A DNA stretch of 64,000 nucleotides from Nitrososphaeraceae archaeon (GTDB lineage Archaea > Thermoproteota > Nitrososphaeria > Nitrososphaerales > Nitrososphaeraceae), in contig JADDOW010000112.1 of NCBI GenBank assembly GCA_016782225.1, positions 21,922 to 85,921 of the forward strand, read 5' to 3'. This document shows positions 30,050-39,624 of this stretch, one piece after another (position 1 is the first letter of the stretch; the number at the start of each line of letters is the position of its first letter). Under the pieces are notes generated by a model. That model was not told the origin of the DNA, ran no database searches, and worked only from the letters and a program-made list of their open reading frames with translations. The position numbers and the translations under genes were made by a program.

Positions 30050-30736
30050 CTACTTTGTTATTAAATCAACTTCTGATATTTCAAATGTTCCCCTTATGCC
30101 ATCCCATTTTAAACTATACTTTGCTATTTTGATCCTCTTCTTATATATTGGGCAATCCAATACCATGGTTTCGGCTTCCCCACCTTCAAAAGTTATATTA
30201 AACTTAAATTTTTTACTGTATTTTTTTAGCATTTCATAATTTTTTCTATCTATTGTTCTTCCTAACCATTTTTCATCTAATCCTTGTGCTGCTACTCTGG
30301 TAATTATAATTTCAAAATCAGAATCAATTAGATCATTATAATATTGAAAAGGTTCAATACCCCAAATGGGCGAATATAATTTTAAATTAAGATTATTACT
30401 AATTTCTTCAAATACATTAAGTTGAAACCTACTTGAAATAGTTCCATGAATCAAACCTTTTATAGAATACTGGTCTATTGCTTGTTTTACTGACAAACGT
30501 AATTCGCCTATCTCGTGTTCTTTTTTTATGTCGTAGCAATATTTTTCAATAATTGGGATTTCAACAGCTTCTGATATTTTTTTAAATAGGGTGTTATTAG
30601 GAAAATGGTATAACATGCTTTCATCATTAAAAGGGTGGAGGGATATCAGACATGGTACTTCATGACCGTTCATTAACGATTTGTACAAAGAGAATGTACT
30701 ATCTTTTCCCCCAGAAAACAAACATGCTAGTCTCAT
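30050..30736 (-). CDS. dph6: diphthine-ammonia ligase family (Dph6-like ATP-PPase)
   Basis: LFSGGKDSTFSLYKSL, WGIEPFQYYNDLI, FEGGEAETMVLDCPIY. Confidence 0.88.
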   Translation of the reverse strand: MRLACLFSGGKDSTFSLYKSLMNGHEVPCLISLHPFNDESMLYHFPNNTLFKKISEAVEIPIIEKYCYDIKKEHEIGELRLSVKQAIDQYSIKGLIHGTISSRFQLNVFEEISNNLNLKLYSPIWGIEPFQYYNDLIDSDFEIIITRVAAQGLDEKWLGRTIDRKNYEMLKKYSKKFKFNITFEGGEAETMVLDCPIYKKRIKIAKYSLKWDGIRGTFEISEVDLITK

Positions 30737-30802
30737 AACTTACCCTATAGTTTTTTTTATATAATCTAATAGTTTTTATAATGCAACATAAATTTTAGAC
30801 TT

Positions 30803-31012
30803 ATGCTAAGCATTGGTGCTGAAATGATAGCCGGTATTGCAATAATGGGATTAGGGGTCCTTTTTTTGATTGGGGGATTACTGAACCCTGTTTGGGCATT
30901 AATCATACCTGTTGATTTCGTTATAATAGCTATTGGGGTTGCAACTTTGGGACTTGGTATTTGGAGTTCAATGTATGAAAAAAAACACCCCATACACTCA
31001 AAACATCATTGA
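30803..31012 (+). CDS. small two-TM membrane protein
   Basis: 69 aa, hydrophobic with basic/His tail; family unknown. Confidence 0.55.
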   Translation: MLSIGAEMIAGIAIMGLGVLFLIGGLLNPVWALIIPVDFVIIAIGVATLGLGIWSSMYEKKHPIHSKHH

Positions 31013-31020
31013 ATATTTTT

Positions 31021-32802
31021 TTATTCATTAGTGTATAGAATCGAATTGTTTTTTAATTCTTTTTGCGAACAAAGGTTAATTATTGTACTTTCTAATTTAT
31101 CATAGTCTGGTACCTCGCCATCAATATTACCTTGCAGAATTAGGGTTAAATTAATTTTTGATTTCAGAACATCATGTAATTCCTGATTTGCAGTTGTTAC
31201 GTATGGCCTTAAAGCGCCCCTGAATATCTCAGATCTAGCACGAATTTTCCCTTCGGTTTTTTGTCCAACTGGTGAATCCGGACCTATTAGAATTATGTTA
31301 CCTAAAGACCCATTAAATTTATTTGGATCCTCAAATGCTTCGTGTGTAGCCATGGATAGGACTGATTCACGTATAATGAGATGGGGGATATTGATAAAAT
31401 TATTTACAAGCTTATCCCACTCATACCTTGAAATAGTCGTTATATCTCTATTATAGTCATAATTGCCTGTAAAGTGAATGGTTGAATTAATTTTTCCAAA
31501 CCGAGTTTCAATTGTATTGAATATCCTTTTCAATGCATCTTCATTTTCAAAATCTATGCTGTGATGATGGAGTTCTTTAAAGAATTCGTTAGTATTTTCA
31601 AAGTTATCATTTTTGTTGGTTAGTATTATGGTCTGTTTTACTTTTGTCGTGTTAATTCTGTTGGCAATTTTTTTTATTGTGGATAATGTGCTTTCATCGT
31701 CTGCTGTTGAGGTGATTAGTATTGTTTCTCCGTCCAAAGATAAATTGTGGTCTACATCAATGTTCCTATTCACTATGGGTTTTACGGGATAGAATACTCG
31801 ATCATTGGGGATGATCTTGCCATTTATTAATTTACTTATGGATTCTGAAGATAAGTGAAATACCATTTCGGCAACATCTTCTTGAGATAAAAATTCATTA
31901 TCTACAATCATTTTTTTTGTGTTATGTTGAACCTTCTCTGCAATTTCCTGTACTTTTTCTAAAAGATTTAGTATTGATTCTTTATATTCTTCTAACCTTT
32001 GATTTGACTCATTTCCTTCTTTAATGATGTTCTCTGCTACTTTCGCTACTTCATTTTCAATAATATCTTGATTCTCGCCTAAAAATGGGAGCAGAGAATT
32101 AGTAGCATACTCTATCTGTTTACTGGTTAATCTTTTAAATCCGCCAATTCTTAAGAACTCTGCAGCAGCTTTTGGATATACTGTCTTGTATATTCTGTCA
32201 GAATGTACCGGGCCTGGATTTGTCCCTATGGATTTTATTCCCTTTGAGTTTAGCTCCCATGCTAGTGCTTCTGTTAATCTGTTCTTTGCCCCTTGAGCGG
32301 CTGTATAAGGTGTCCGAAACCGGTATGGTCTTTGTTCAAATTTGTTTTCTTCTGTGAAAAAGGTGGTTATTGTAATTATTTTACCATTTGTTTTTAGTGT
32401 TTCTAGGCTTTTTATACTCGTCCAAAAGGTGCCTGTGAGGTGGATTGATACACACTCTTTAAAATCCAAATAACTTGAATTGGTAAAGATTTTAACAGGC
32501 CCAGAAACTCCTGCATTATTTACAATGATATCGATTTTTCCGAATTCTGATTTTATATTATCAAAAAGAATATTGACTCCATTCTCATCTGCCACATCTA
32601 TACCAGAATAATATTTAACTTTGGATTCAAATCCTTCTTTCTTTATGATTTCGTTTAAAATTTTGGAAGCTTCTAATAGCGGTTCTTTTCTTCTGCCTAA
32701 TATTATTATATTGTATCCTAGCTTTGCAAATTTTCTTGCTATTGCCTGACCTATTCCAGTTCCACTACCCGTAACAAGCACTGTTTTGTTATCCTGATTC
32801 AT
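31021..32802 (-). CDS. tandem-SDR oxidoreductase; architecture of one half of a Chloroflexus-type malonyl-CoA reductase
   Basis: Intact N-terminal SDR (VTGSGTGIGQAIARKF, NNAGVSG, TPYTAAQGAKNRLTEAL, NPGPVHSDRI) plus degenerate second SDR (ILITSTADDESTLSTIKK ... SLGNIILIGPDSPVG). Confidence 0.8.
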   Translation of the reverse strand: MNQDNKTVLVTGSGTGIGQAIARKFAKLGYNIIILGRRKEPLLEASKILNEIIKKEGFESKVKYYSGIDVADENGVNILFDNIKSEFGKIDIIVNNAGVSGPVKIFTNSSYLDFKECVSIHLTGTFWTSIKSLETLKTNGKIITITTFFTEENKFEQRPYRFRTPYTAAQGAKNRLTEALAWELNSKGIKSIGTNPGPVHSDRIYKTVYPKAAAEFLRIGGFKRLTSKQIEYATNSLLPFLGENQDIIENEVAKVAENIIKEGNESNQRLEEYKESILNLLEKVQEIAEKVQHNTKKMIVDNEFLSQEDVAEMVFHLSSESISKLINGKIIPNDRVFYPVKPIVNRNIDVDHNLSLDGETILITSTADDESTLSTIKKIANRINTTKVKQTIILTNKNDNFENTNEFFKELHHHSIDFENEDALKRIFNTIETRFGKINSTIHFTGNYDYNRDITTISRYEWDKLVNNFINIPHLIIRESVLSMATHEAFEDPNKFNGSLGNIILIGPDSPVGQKTEGKIRARSEIFRGALRPYVTTANQELHDVLKSKINLTLILQGNIDGEVPDYDKLESTIINLCSQKELKNNSILYTNE

Positions 32803-32942
32803 TTTAATAAATATGAAGAAATAATTCTCTTATATTAATTGTATTTTAAAAAAATATCTAATTATTCTCAAATAAAAAACATATATCATCACTTATAAAA
32901 AAAAACTTATAAAAACAAGATTATTTCAGAGATACCATAGAT

Positions 32943-32999
32943 ATGCATAATTACGGATTTGTTAATACTATTTCTGAGGTGGAGGTATTATTAGGATGA
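32943..32999 (+). CDS. Putative 18-aa leader/upstream ORF MHNYGFVNTISEVEVLLG, overlapping the downstream start codon (ATGA)
   Basis: Hand translation; contains GGAGGT purine-rich element; TGA overlaps ATG of the 32996 CDS. Confidence 0.3.
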   Translation: MHNYGFVNTISEVEVLLG

Positions 33000-34075
33000 G
33001 AATTAAATTTGGTTTGACATTTGGTTTAAATGTTGCAAGGCTTGGCTTGGATGAGACACAGGTTATTACTGCCGCACAGGTTGCTGATAGAACCAATTTT
33101 GACTCTATATGGGCAATGGATCATACAAATGTGCCTCAATGGAAAAATGCAGTAGTAAATGATGCGTGGCTAATGTTGGGTGCTATTGGCGCAGTTACAA
33201 ATAAAGTGGAATTAGGAACTTGTGTAACCGATGCAATAAGAAGACATCCTTCTACCATTGCATTATCTACAGTTACTCTTGATAGAATAACAAAAGGTAG
33301 GGGAATATTAGGTATCGGGGCTGGGGAAGCTCAAAATGTCATAGATTTTGGTATTGAGTTTAGTAAACCAGTTACAAAATTCAAAGAACAATTGGAGGTC
33401 ATTGAAAAATTATTTGAGTCGAACCCAAATAATAAAGTAAATTACACTGGAAAATATTATAATTTAATTGAGGCTTGTTTGCAAGCAAAACCAATTCGAA
33501 AGCCAAGGCCTCCTGTATATATTGCTGCTGGTGCTCCAAAAACATTAGAGCTCTGTGCAATATATGGCGACGGGTGGATTCCCATAGGTTACACTCCAGA
33601 GTTATTTGAACACCATGCAAATGTTATTAAAGACCATGCCAAAAGATTGGGAAGGGATATTTCTAATTTTGAATTCGCAAATGATGTGGATGTCTATTTA
33701 ACCGAAGATGGTGAAGGAGCTTGGGAAAAAATGAAGAATGCTGTGAAAGTTAGTTTGTATAAACCCGAACTTTTAAGAGTCCATAACATTCAACAAGATT
33801 CAGAATTTGATTTTCGAAAATATTTCACAGAATATGCTATGAATAAACCCGAATTAATGGAACAAATGAAAAAAGCATCTATTAATATTCCGGATGATGT
33901 TGCTAGATCTGCAATTGGGGTGGGAAGTCCTGATGATGTTATAGAAATGCTAGAGAGGTTCATAAAGTCGGGAACTAACCACTTTATAATTAGATTTTGG
34001 GGAGAGGGTTTGTATAAGAATATAGAGACATTTGGAAACAAAGTAGTGCCGTATTTTAGAGATTTAGAGAAGTAA
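32996..34075 (+). CDS. 5,10-methylenetetrahydromethanopterin reductase-like F420-dependent oxidoreductase (LLM family)
   Basis: MDHTNVPQW, GTCVTDAIRRHPSTIALSTVTLDRITKGRGILGIGAGEAQN, PPVYIAAGAPKTLELCAIYGDGWI. Confidence 0.85.
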   Translation: MRIKFGLTFGLNVARLGLDETQVITAAQVADRTNFDSIWAMDHTNVPQWKNAVVNDAWLMLGAIGAVTNKVELGTCVTDAIRRHPSTIALSTVTLDRITKGRGILGIGAGEAQNVIDFGIEFSKPVTKFKEQLEVIEKLFESNPNNKVNYTGKYYNLIEACLQAKPIRKPRPPVYIAAGAPKTLELCAIYGDGWIPIGYTPELFEHHANVIKDHAKRLGRDISNFEFANDVDVYLTEDGEGAWEKMKNAVKVSLYKPELLRVHNIQQDSEFDFRKYFTEYAMNKPELMEQMKKASINIPDDVARSAIGVGSPDDVIEMLERFIKSGTNHFIIRFWGEGLYKNIETFGNKVVPYFRDLEK

Positions 34076-34081
34076 AGGTCT

Positions 34082-35134
34082 TTAAAAAAAACTGTCCAAC
34101 GTTTTATTTTTATATGTTTTTAATTCTTTTGTTTTTCTTCCTTTTAATTTATTCACAGGTTCCGCATTATATCCTAAATGATTGAGATGTTTCGCAAACT
34201 CAACTTGAAATCCATGCACAGTAAAAATCTTTTCGGGCCTGCTTTTCTTTATAACTTCCAATAGTTCGTCAAAATCACAATGGTCGCTAAATGGAAAGAC
34301 ATAATCCAAATTCATGATGTGACAATAATTTTTGTTGACTGCCCAACCACTAAATCCTATGGTAACTGCACCATACTTTTCTTTTAAATAGTTGATAGAG
34401 GTGTGCTTGCCGCTAATTAATGGATAAATTAATACCCATGGTTTTTTGTCCAACATGTTTTTTTCTTTTGCACGTGATAAAGATATTGATTCTTCTAATA
34501 CTATGCCAAAATTTTTATATATATTATTGAATTGATAGATATTATCGTGTACTATAAGTGGCTTCCATGCACCAAACAATGCGGTGAGAATTTGAGCTTT
34601 ACCTAACGAATATCCCATCAATATCACCGGAATTCCTCTTGAGTACATTTCAGAAATCAATGAATTTACTTGGTATATTATTTTATCAAGGGGGGGAAAT
34701 TTGTATTCTGGTTTACCAAAAGTTGACTCAATAATTAATGTTTCTACCTTTGGTATTTCGGGCTTATTTAGAAAAGCCCTCTTTCTGGTAGAAAGGTCTC
34801 CGGTATAAAAAACTTTTTTGTTGAATAGCAATCCTTTTGATCCTAGAATATGGCCATTGTCTATCAATTGAATGTCTTCATATGGTTCTAAATTATTGCT
34901 TATATTGTATCCTCTGATATTTGCAATTACCGATGTTTCATTAGAACTAATAATCTTGTTATTTAAATTGAATTTTTTTAGATGTGCTTTATTTAAGAGA
35001 TGATCTGTATGGGCATGAGAAATAAAGACATAATCTTCATCTACTATGTGAATAGGGTCTAAGTATATTTTAGTTTTATTGTTTTCTAATAGTATTTCGT
35101 TGTTCTTATCTAGAATTACCTTATATTCTATCAC
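34082..35134 (-). CDS. MBL-fold RNA/DNA-processing nuclease-like protein (exonuclease/aCPSF2-like)
   Basis: FISHAHTDHL, IDNGHILGSKGLLF, FYTGDLSTRKRAFL, FPFSDHCDFDELLEV. Confidence 0.8.
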   Translation of the reverse strand: MIEYKVILDKNNEILLENNKTKIYLDPIHIVDEDYVFISHAHTDHLLNKAHLKKFNLNNKIISSNETSVIANIRGYNISNNLEPYEDIQLIDNGHILGSKGLLFNKKVFYTGDLSTRKRAFLNKPEIPKVETLIIESTFGKPEYKFPPLDKIIYQVNSLISEMYSRGIPVILMGYSLGKAQILTALFGAWKPLIVHDNIYQFNNIYKNFGIVLEESISLSRAKEKNMLDKKPWVLIYPLISGKHTSINYLKEKYGAVTIGFSGWAVNKNYCHIMNLDYVFPFSDHCDFDELLEVIKKSRPEKIFTVHGFQVEFAKHLNHLGYNAEPVNKLKGRKTKELKTYKNKTLDSFF

Positions 35135-35166
35135 TATTTAATTTATTTTTCGTTATAATATTAATT

Positions 35167-36537
35167 TTGTATCTGCTATGTACTTTTTCTTTAATATGGA
35201 AAGTTATTGTTTCATTAAAATTAAATTTGGCAATTCTAATAAAAGATAGATTGGACAATAAAATTATTTATGTTTTATTAGATGGAATAGGTGATCTTCC
35301 TCATCCGGACCTAAACGAATTGACTCCATTGGAATCTGCTATTACCCCTAATTTGGATAGAATAGCAAGAAATGGAATTTCAGGGCAAGTAATGAGTGTT
35401 GGTGAAGGAATTGCTCCTCAATCAGATATTGCAGTTTTTAATATGTTGGGATACAATTTTAAAGATAAAGACTATGTTGGAAGAGGCGTTGTAGAATGTC
35501 TAGGTTGTAACATAGATTTTAAAAACGGAGATTTAGCTTTAAGAGGAAACTTTGCCACTATTGATACTAATAAAAAAATAATTGATAGGAGAGCGGGAAG
35601 AATCATTTCCAGGGCGGATTCCTTAGAAATTTGTAATTTGATCAATAAAAACATCCGGATTTTTGATGACCTTCAGATCACTATGGAGCCTACAATTGGT
35701 CATAGGGTTATATTACGTTTTAGAAAAAAAGACAAAGTTTTGGGTGAAAATATAACTAACACTGATCCTGCATATGATAAAATCGATGGTATTGGAATAG
35801 CTAAATCTAGCCCAACTAATGAACTTTATGTTGCTGATTCTAAATACGGTGATGAAGATTCTAAATCTTCTGCTAATATTGTAAATTCTTTTTCAGATCA
35901 AACAATTCAGTTGTTGAATGACTGTGCGGTTAATACTAGAAGAGTAAATCAAGGTTTGATGCCAATTAATTGTATTCTATTGAGAGATGCGGGTAATCGA
36001 TACCCCCAAGTCCAACCAATAAATGAAAAATACAACCTTGATTTTGCATCATTAGTTGATATGCCCGTCGAAATAGGCATTTCAAAAATTCTTGGTATTA
36101 AATCGTATAAAGCTGGTGAACCTGATGAATACGAACTAAAATCTAAAACGCTTTTAGATAATATAAAAAATCATGACTTTTTCTATGTTCATATTAAAGG
36201 GCCTGATGAATTTGGTCATGACGGTGATGCAAAAGGAAAAAAGAAAAATATAGAAGAAATAGACAAATATTTCTTTAAACCATTAGAAAAAGGAATTGAT
36301 GATTTTAAAGATATGGATGTAAATTTTATTATTTCAGGGGATCATTCCACTCCTTGCAGTAAAAAATCTCATACTGACGATCCAATCCCTCTTCTTGTAT
36401 CCGGTAAAAACATTAAAAATGATGGTACATCAAGATTTACTGAAACATATTCAAAAAAAGGAAAAATAGGCAAAATACTTGGTTATAAAGTGATAGAGCG
36501 GTCTTTGCAATATCTTTACCCTGTTATTGACAAATAG
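35167..36537 (+). CDS. apgM: archaeal-type 2,3-bisphosphoglycerate-independent phosphoglycerate mutase (start uncertain, probably downstream near 35230-35255)
   Basis: YVLLDGIGDLPHPDLNELTPLESAITPNLDRIARNGISGQV, IKGPDEFGHDGDAKGK, SGDHSTPCSKKSHTDDPIP. Confidence 0.92.
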   Translation: MYLLCTFSLIWKVIVSLKLNLAILIKDRLDNKIIYVLLDGIGDLPHPDLNELTPLESAITPNLDRIARNGISGQVMSVGEGIAPQSDIAVFNMLGYNFKDKDYVGRGVVECLGCNIDFKNGDLALRGNFATIDTNKKIIDRRAGRIISRADSLEICNLINKNIRIFDDLQITMEPTIGHRVILRFRKKDKVLGENITNTDPAYDKIDGIGIAKSSPTNELYVADSKYGDEDSKSSANIVNSFSDQTIQLLNDCAVNTRRVNQGLMPINCILLRDAGNRYPQVQPINEKYNLDFASLVDMPVEIGISKILGIKSYKAGEPDEYELKSKTLLDNIKNHDFFYVHIKGPDEFGHDGDAKGKKKNIEEIDKYFFKPLEKGIDDFKDMDVNFIISGDHSTPCSKKSHTDDPIPLLVSGKNIKNDGTSRFTETYSKKGKIGKILGYKVIERSLQYLYPVIDK

Positions 36538-36543
36538 CTAAAA

Positions 36544-37824
36544 CTAGTGGCTTAGTTTAAACCTTAGTAATGCACCTATCTTTCCTAAACTTTGTATTGC
36601 CGCTCCCTCTTCTGTTTTGGATGAGATTATCTCAAGTCTGGTCCCACTTAATGCAGATAATTCTTCTAAATAATCAATGATATCTTTTTCTTTTACCTGA
36701 TAATCCATACTAGAACAAACCGAACATGGATTTGAATTTAAATTCTGTTTAGTTTCAACCAAATGCTCATGGTCTACTATTTTATCAAATGTATTATTAC
36801 ATTTATTACAAATAAATTCTAACCTAATTAGATTTATATCGTCAGTTACAATTATTAGATCAGTAATACCTGATTTTAATTTTTCAACAACATCATTAAT
36901 ACCGTATATTCCTAATCCTTTCCCTGAGTAAACTTCGCTCATGAATTTTTTAACTAATTTCTTTTCTTCCATAGATCTAAATTCTGACATTATACCCTGT
37001 TCATTTACTTTGTCAATTATTTCTCTTATGCCCTCATCGCCTGTATATGATGTATCGAGTATGGAGATGATATTATTCTGTAACCTATAATCCAAATATT
37101 CCTCTCGAATAAATGTATCTTTTGTTGGACCTGGGCCTCCAATTACTAGTCCTTTGACTGGGTATTCCTCTATATATATTTTTTGAGCATAATCGGCTAC
37201 ACGGTGATAATATTCATTAAGCTCATTGTCTCTTAATCTTTCAAATCTTCTTGCAGATTGACCTCCTTGTCTGTGCTTGCCTGCTACACCCGAAGTTAGT
37301 GTTTCTATAGTTTGCCACCTTTCTCCTGTTAATATTCCCAAGCCTGTTTCTTGGGTGTCTATGGAAATTATCCCAATGACTTTATCGTCTTTTAGCATCT
37401 CTTTGATATGATCTATCCAAAAATGATCATCACATCTGTACAAACTTATTTGTACTGGTTTTGGAGGGATGATGGTGTAGATTTCAATTTTTTCTGTTCC
37501 GATGCCTTTACCCGTCGATATTGCTCCGCAGAATATGACTAATCCATTTTCAGGAGTCTCTTTATAAAGTTTTAATTGTTCCATGGTCTTACTCAGGGCA
37601 TCTTGAACATGGGTCTTGGTAAGGTCTGATTTAATGTTGGATGCTGTTCCTGATTCATTTCTTAATTGTGCAATTACATCATAAATGGGCCTTCTTGGAG
37701 GAATATAGACAGTTACTAATTCTGTCCCATGTCCTGATATTTTTGATAAGTCATTTAACATTTTTGTTATTTTATATTTTTTAACGGAATCCCATTTTTC
37801 CTCAGCTTTTGATGATTGGGGCAT
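36544..37824 (-). CDS. prf1: peptide chain release factor aRF1
   Basis: GTASNIKSDLTKTHVQDAL (NIKS motif), GVAGKHRQGGQSARRFERLR (GGQ motif). Confidence 0.97.
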   Translation of the reverse strand: MPQSSKAEEKWDSVKKYKITKMLNDLSKISGHGTELVTVYIPPRRPIYDVIAQLRNESGTASNIKSDLTKTHVQDALSKTMEQLKLYKETPENGLVIFCGAISTGKGIGTEKIEIYTIIPPKPVQISLYRCDDHFWIDHIKEMLKDDKVIGIISIDTQETGLGILTGERWQTIETLTSGVAGKHRQGGQSARRFERLRDNELNEYYHRVADYAQKIYIEEYPVKGLVIGGPGPTKDTFIREEYLDYRLQNNIISILDTSYTGDEGIREIIDKVNEQGIMSEFRSMEEKKLVKKFMSEVYSGKGLGIYGINDVVEKLKSGITDLIIVTDDINLIRLEFICNKCNNTFDKIVDHEHLVETKQNLNSNPCSVCSSMDYQVKEKDIIDYLEELSALSGTRLEIISSKTEEGAAIQSLGKIGALLRFKLSH

Positions 37825-38046
37825 AAATATTGTTATTTTTTGCTTAATTTAATTATTGATTAATTATCAAAATGTTACTGTAATAATGCAAAAAAATAAA
37901 ATTTTTAATTAATCCTCATAAATCCATAAAACTTCAATTACTTTTGATTTTTTTAACATTTTTGTTATCTAAATAAGCATATATCATTAATAATAAATAC
38001 ATAATATTTATTTAAAAGATTTTAGTGTAGGTTTTAGATAGAAAAA

Positions 38047-39114
38047 TTGTCAGAAATGAGGAAAGACTATTACGTTCAGGATAAATTTGTTTTGATCCCT
38101 TATAATGCAAATACAAATGAAAACTTTCAAAATATCATTAATCAAAGTATTTTCCCATATGAATTTAAAGATGAAAATAAATGCCCCTATTGTCCTGGCA
38201 ACAAACAATTTTCTGATCAATTGGTTTTATCATTTGTTGTCAAAGATGGAATGCTTCAACGGTTATATGATTCTCAAGGAGACGAAAATGATGATTGGGC
38301 TATAAGAGTATTTGAATGTAAAAATCCAATAGTTACAACAACTCCAAACCATGAATATTCTGACAAACCTTTCTATAGGGAACCAGCTTATGGGTATGAC
38401 TTAATTATAATACCCACTCCTAAACATAATGAATCTTTAACTGATTTATCTATAGACCAGTGGACGAATTTATTGTTGGTTTTACAAGATAGAGTACGAT
38501 GGCTGTACAGTCAAAAGGGGGTTACATACGTAGCTATTCATGCGAGTCGAGGGAAAAAAGGTGGCAGTACAATAAATCATCCTAATTTTCGTATCACAAC
38601 ATTTTCCTCTATTCCGCCAATTATTGAAAAAGAAGCTAAAACTTTTCATCAATCGATGAATGAAAATGGTATCTGTCCTGCCTGCAATATGATTGAATCA
38701 GAGATTAATGGCCCAAGACAGCTTTTTACCACTGATAGCTTTATTACACTAGTACCTTGGGCTCCTACTTACAATTATGAATATTGGATATGTCCAAAGA
38801 GGCACTCTACATTTTTTTCAAAGACAAATCAAAAAGATATTACAGACTTGGCTTTGGTTATTTGCTCATCAATGCGAGGAATGGATGCTGTTTTAGGAAA
38901 AACTGATTTTAGTATCGCATTTCATATATCTCCTGAAAAGAAGAATAGTAGGCAGCTCCATTGGCATATTGAGATTTATCCACTTTTAGCTTCATGGTCT
39001 GGGCTTGAAAGGGGATTTGGAATTTATGTTAATTTGTCAAATCCTGAATATTCAGCTGGGGTTTTGGGTGCTGCAGCTAGAAAAGAATTAGCTCGCCTAA
39101 TTGGAATAATTTAA
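38047..39114 (+). CDS. galT: galactose-1-phosphate uridylyltransferase-like (HIT superfamily)
   Basis: NKCPYCPGN, CPACNM, HWHIEIYPLLASWSGLERGFGIYVN; TTG start. Confidence 0.82.
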   Translation: MSEMRKDYYVQDKFVLIPYNANTNENFQNIINQSIFPYEFKDENKCPYCPGNKQFSDQLVLSFVVKDGMLQRLYDSQGDENDDWAIRVFECKNPIVTTTPNHEYSDKPFYREPAYGYDLIIIPTPKHNESLTDLSIDQWTNLLLVLQDRVRWLYSQKGVTYVAIHASRGKKGGSTINHPNFRITTFSSIPPIIEKEAKTFHQSMNENGICPACNMIESEINGPRQLFTTDSFITLVPWAPTYNYEYWICPKRHSTFFSKTNQKDITDLALVICSSMRGMDAVLGKTDFSIAFHISPEKKNSRQLHWHIEIYPLLASWSGLERGFGIYVNLSNPEYSAGVLGAAARKELARLIGII

Positions 39115-39153
39115 TAAAATTAAAATAATCATTCTTTTTACTAAAAATAAAAG

Positions 39154-39597
39154 ATGTTAAAAACTGACGAATGGCTATCTTTATCCGTTGTAGGTTTGGT
39201 AGTTTTATTTATTTTTTTATCAATTTCTTTCTATACCTTTCTGATTGGACCTAATTCCGAGGGTCCTCAAACAATTATAGAGCCTTCGAGTTCATTTATT
39301 CAAATAATTTTTCTTTCTGTAGGTCCTGCTGTGGCTTTATCTTTTTTTACAAATGCTGTATCGGGAGAACGTTCAAAATTATCATCACTTCTAGTCATTT
39401 CTTCTGGAATTATTCTTATTGTGGGTATGATTTATGTTTCATTTCTAATACCTCAGGTAAAACATATTGAACTGCCTATATGGGTTGCTAATACACCTTT
39501 AATTTTTGTGGTATTTGGAGTATTATTATTTTTTCTTGGTGTGATTAAGTATAGAAAAAGCAAACAAACACGAAACACTACACTTGATTCTAATTGA
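39154..39597 (+). CDS. four-TM membrane protein of unknown function
   Basis: Hydrophobic segments; between galT and a 2-epimerase-like gene. Confidence 0.6.
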   Translation: MLKTDEWLSLSVVGLVVLFIFLSISFYTFLIGPNSEGPQTIIEPSSSFIQIIFLSVGPAVALSFFTNAVSGERSKLSSLLVISSGIILIVGMIYVSFLIPQVKHIELPIWVANTPLIFVVFGVLLFFLGVIKYRKSKQTRNTTLDSN

Positions 39598-39624
39598 TCA
39601 TGAATTAAAGGGAAGTCATCTCTA

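Noticed and set aside
31021-34075. Calling the SDR/Mer-like pair an established carbon-fixation operon
   Set aside because: The genes are divergent and function is only inferred by architecture; kept as a hypothesis.
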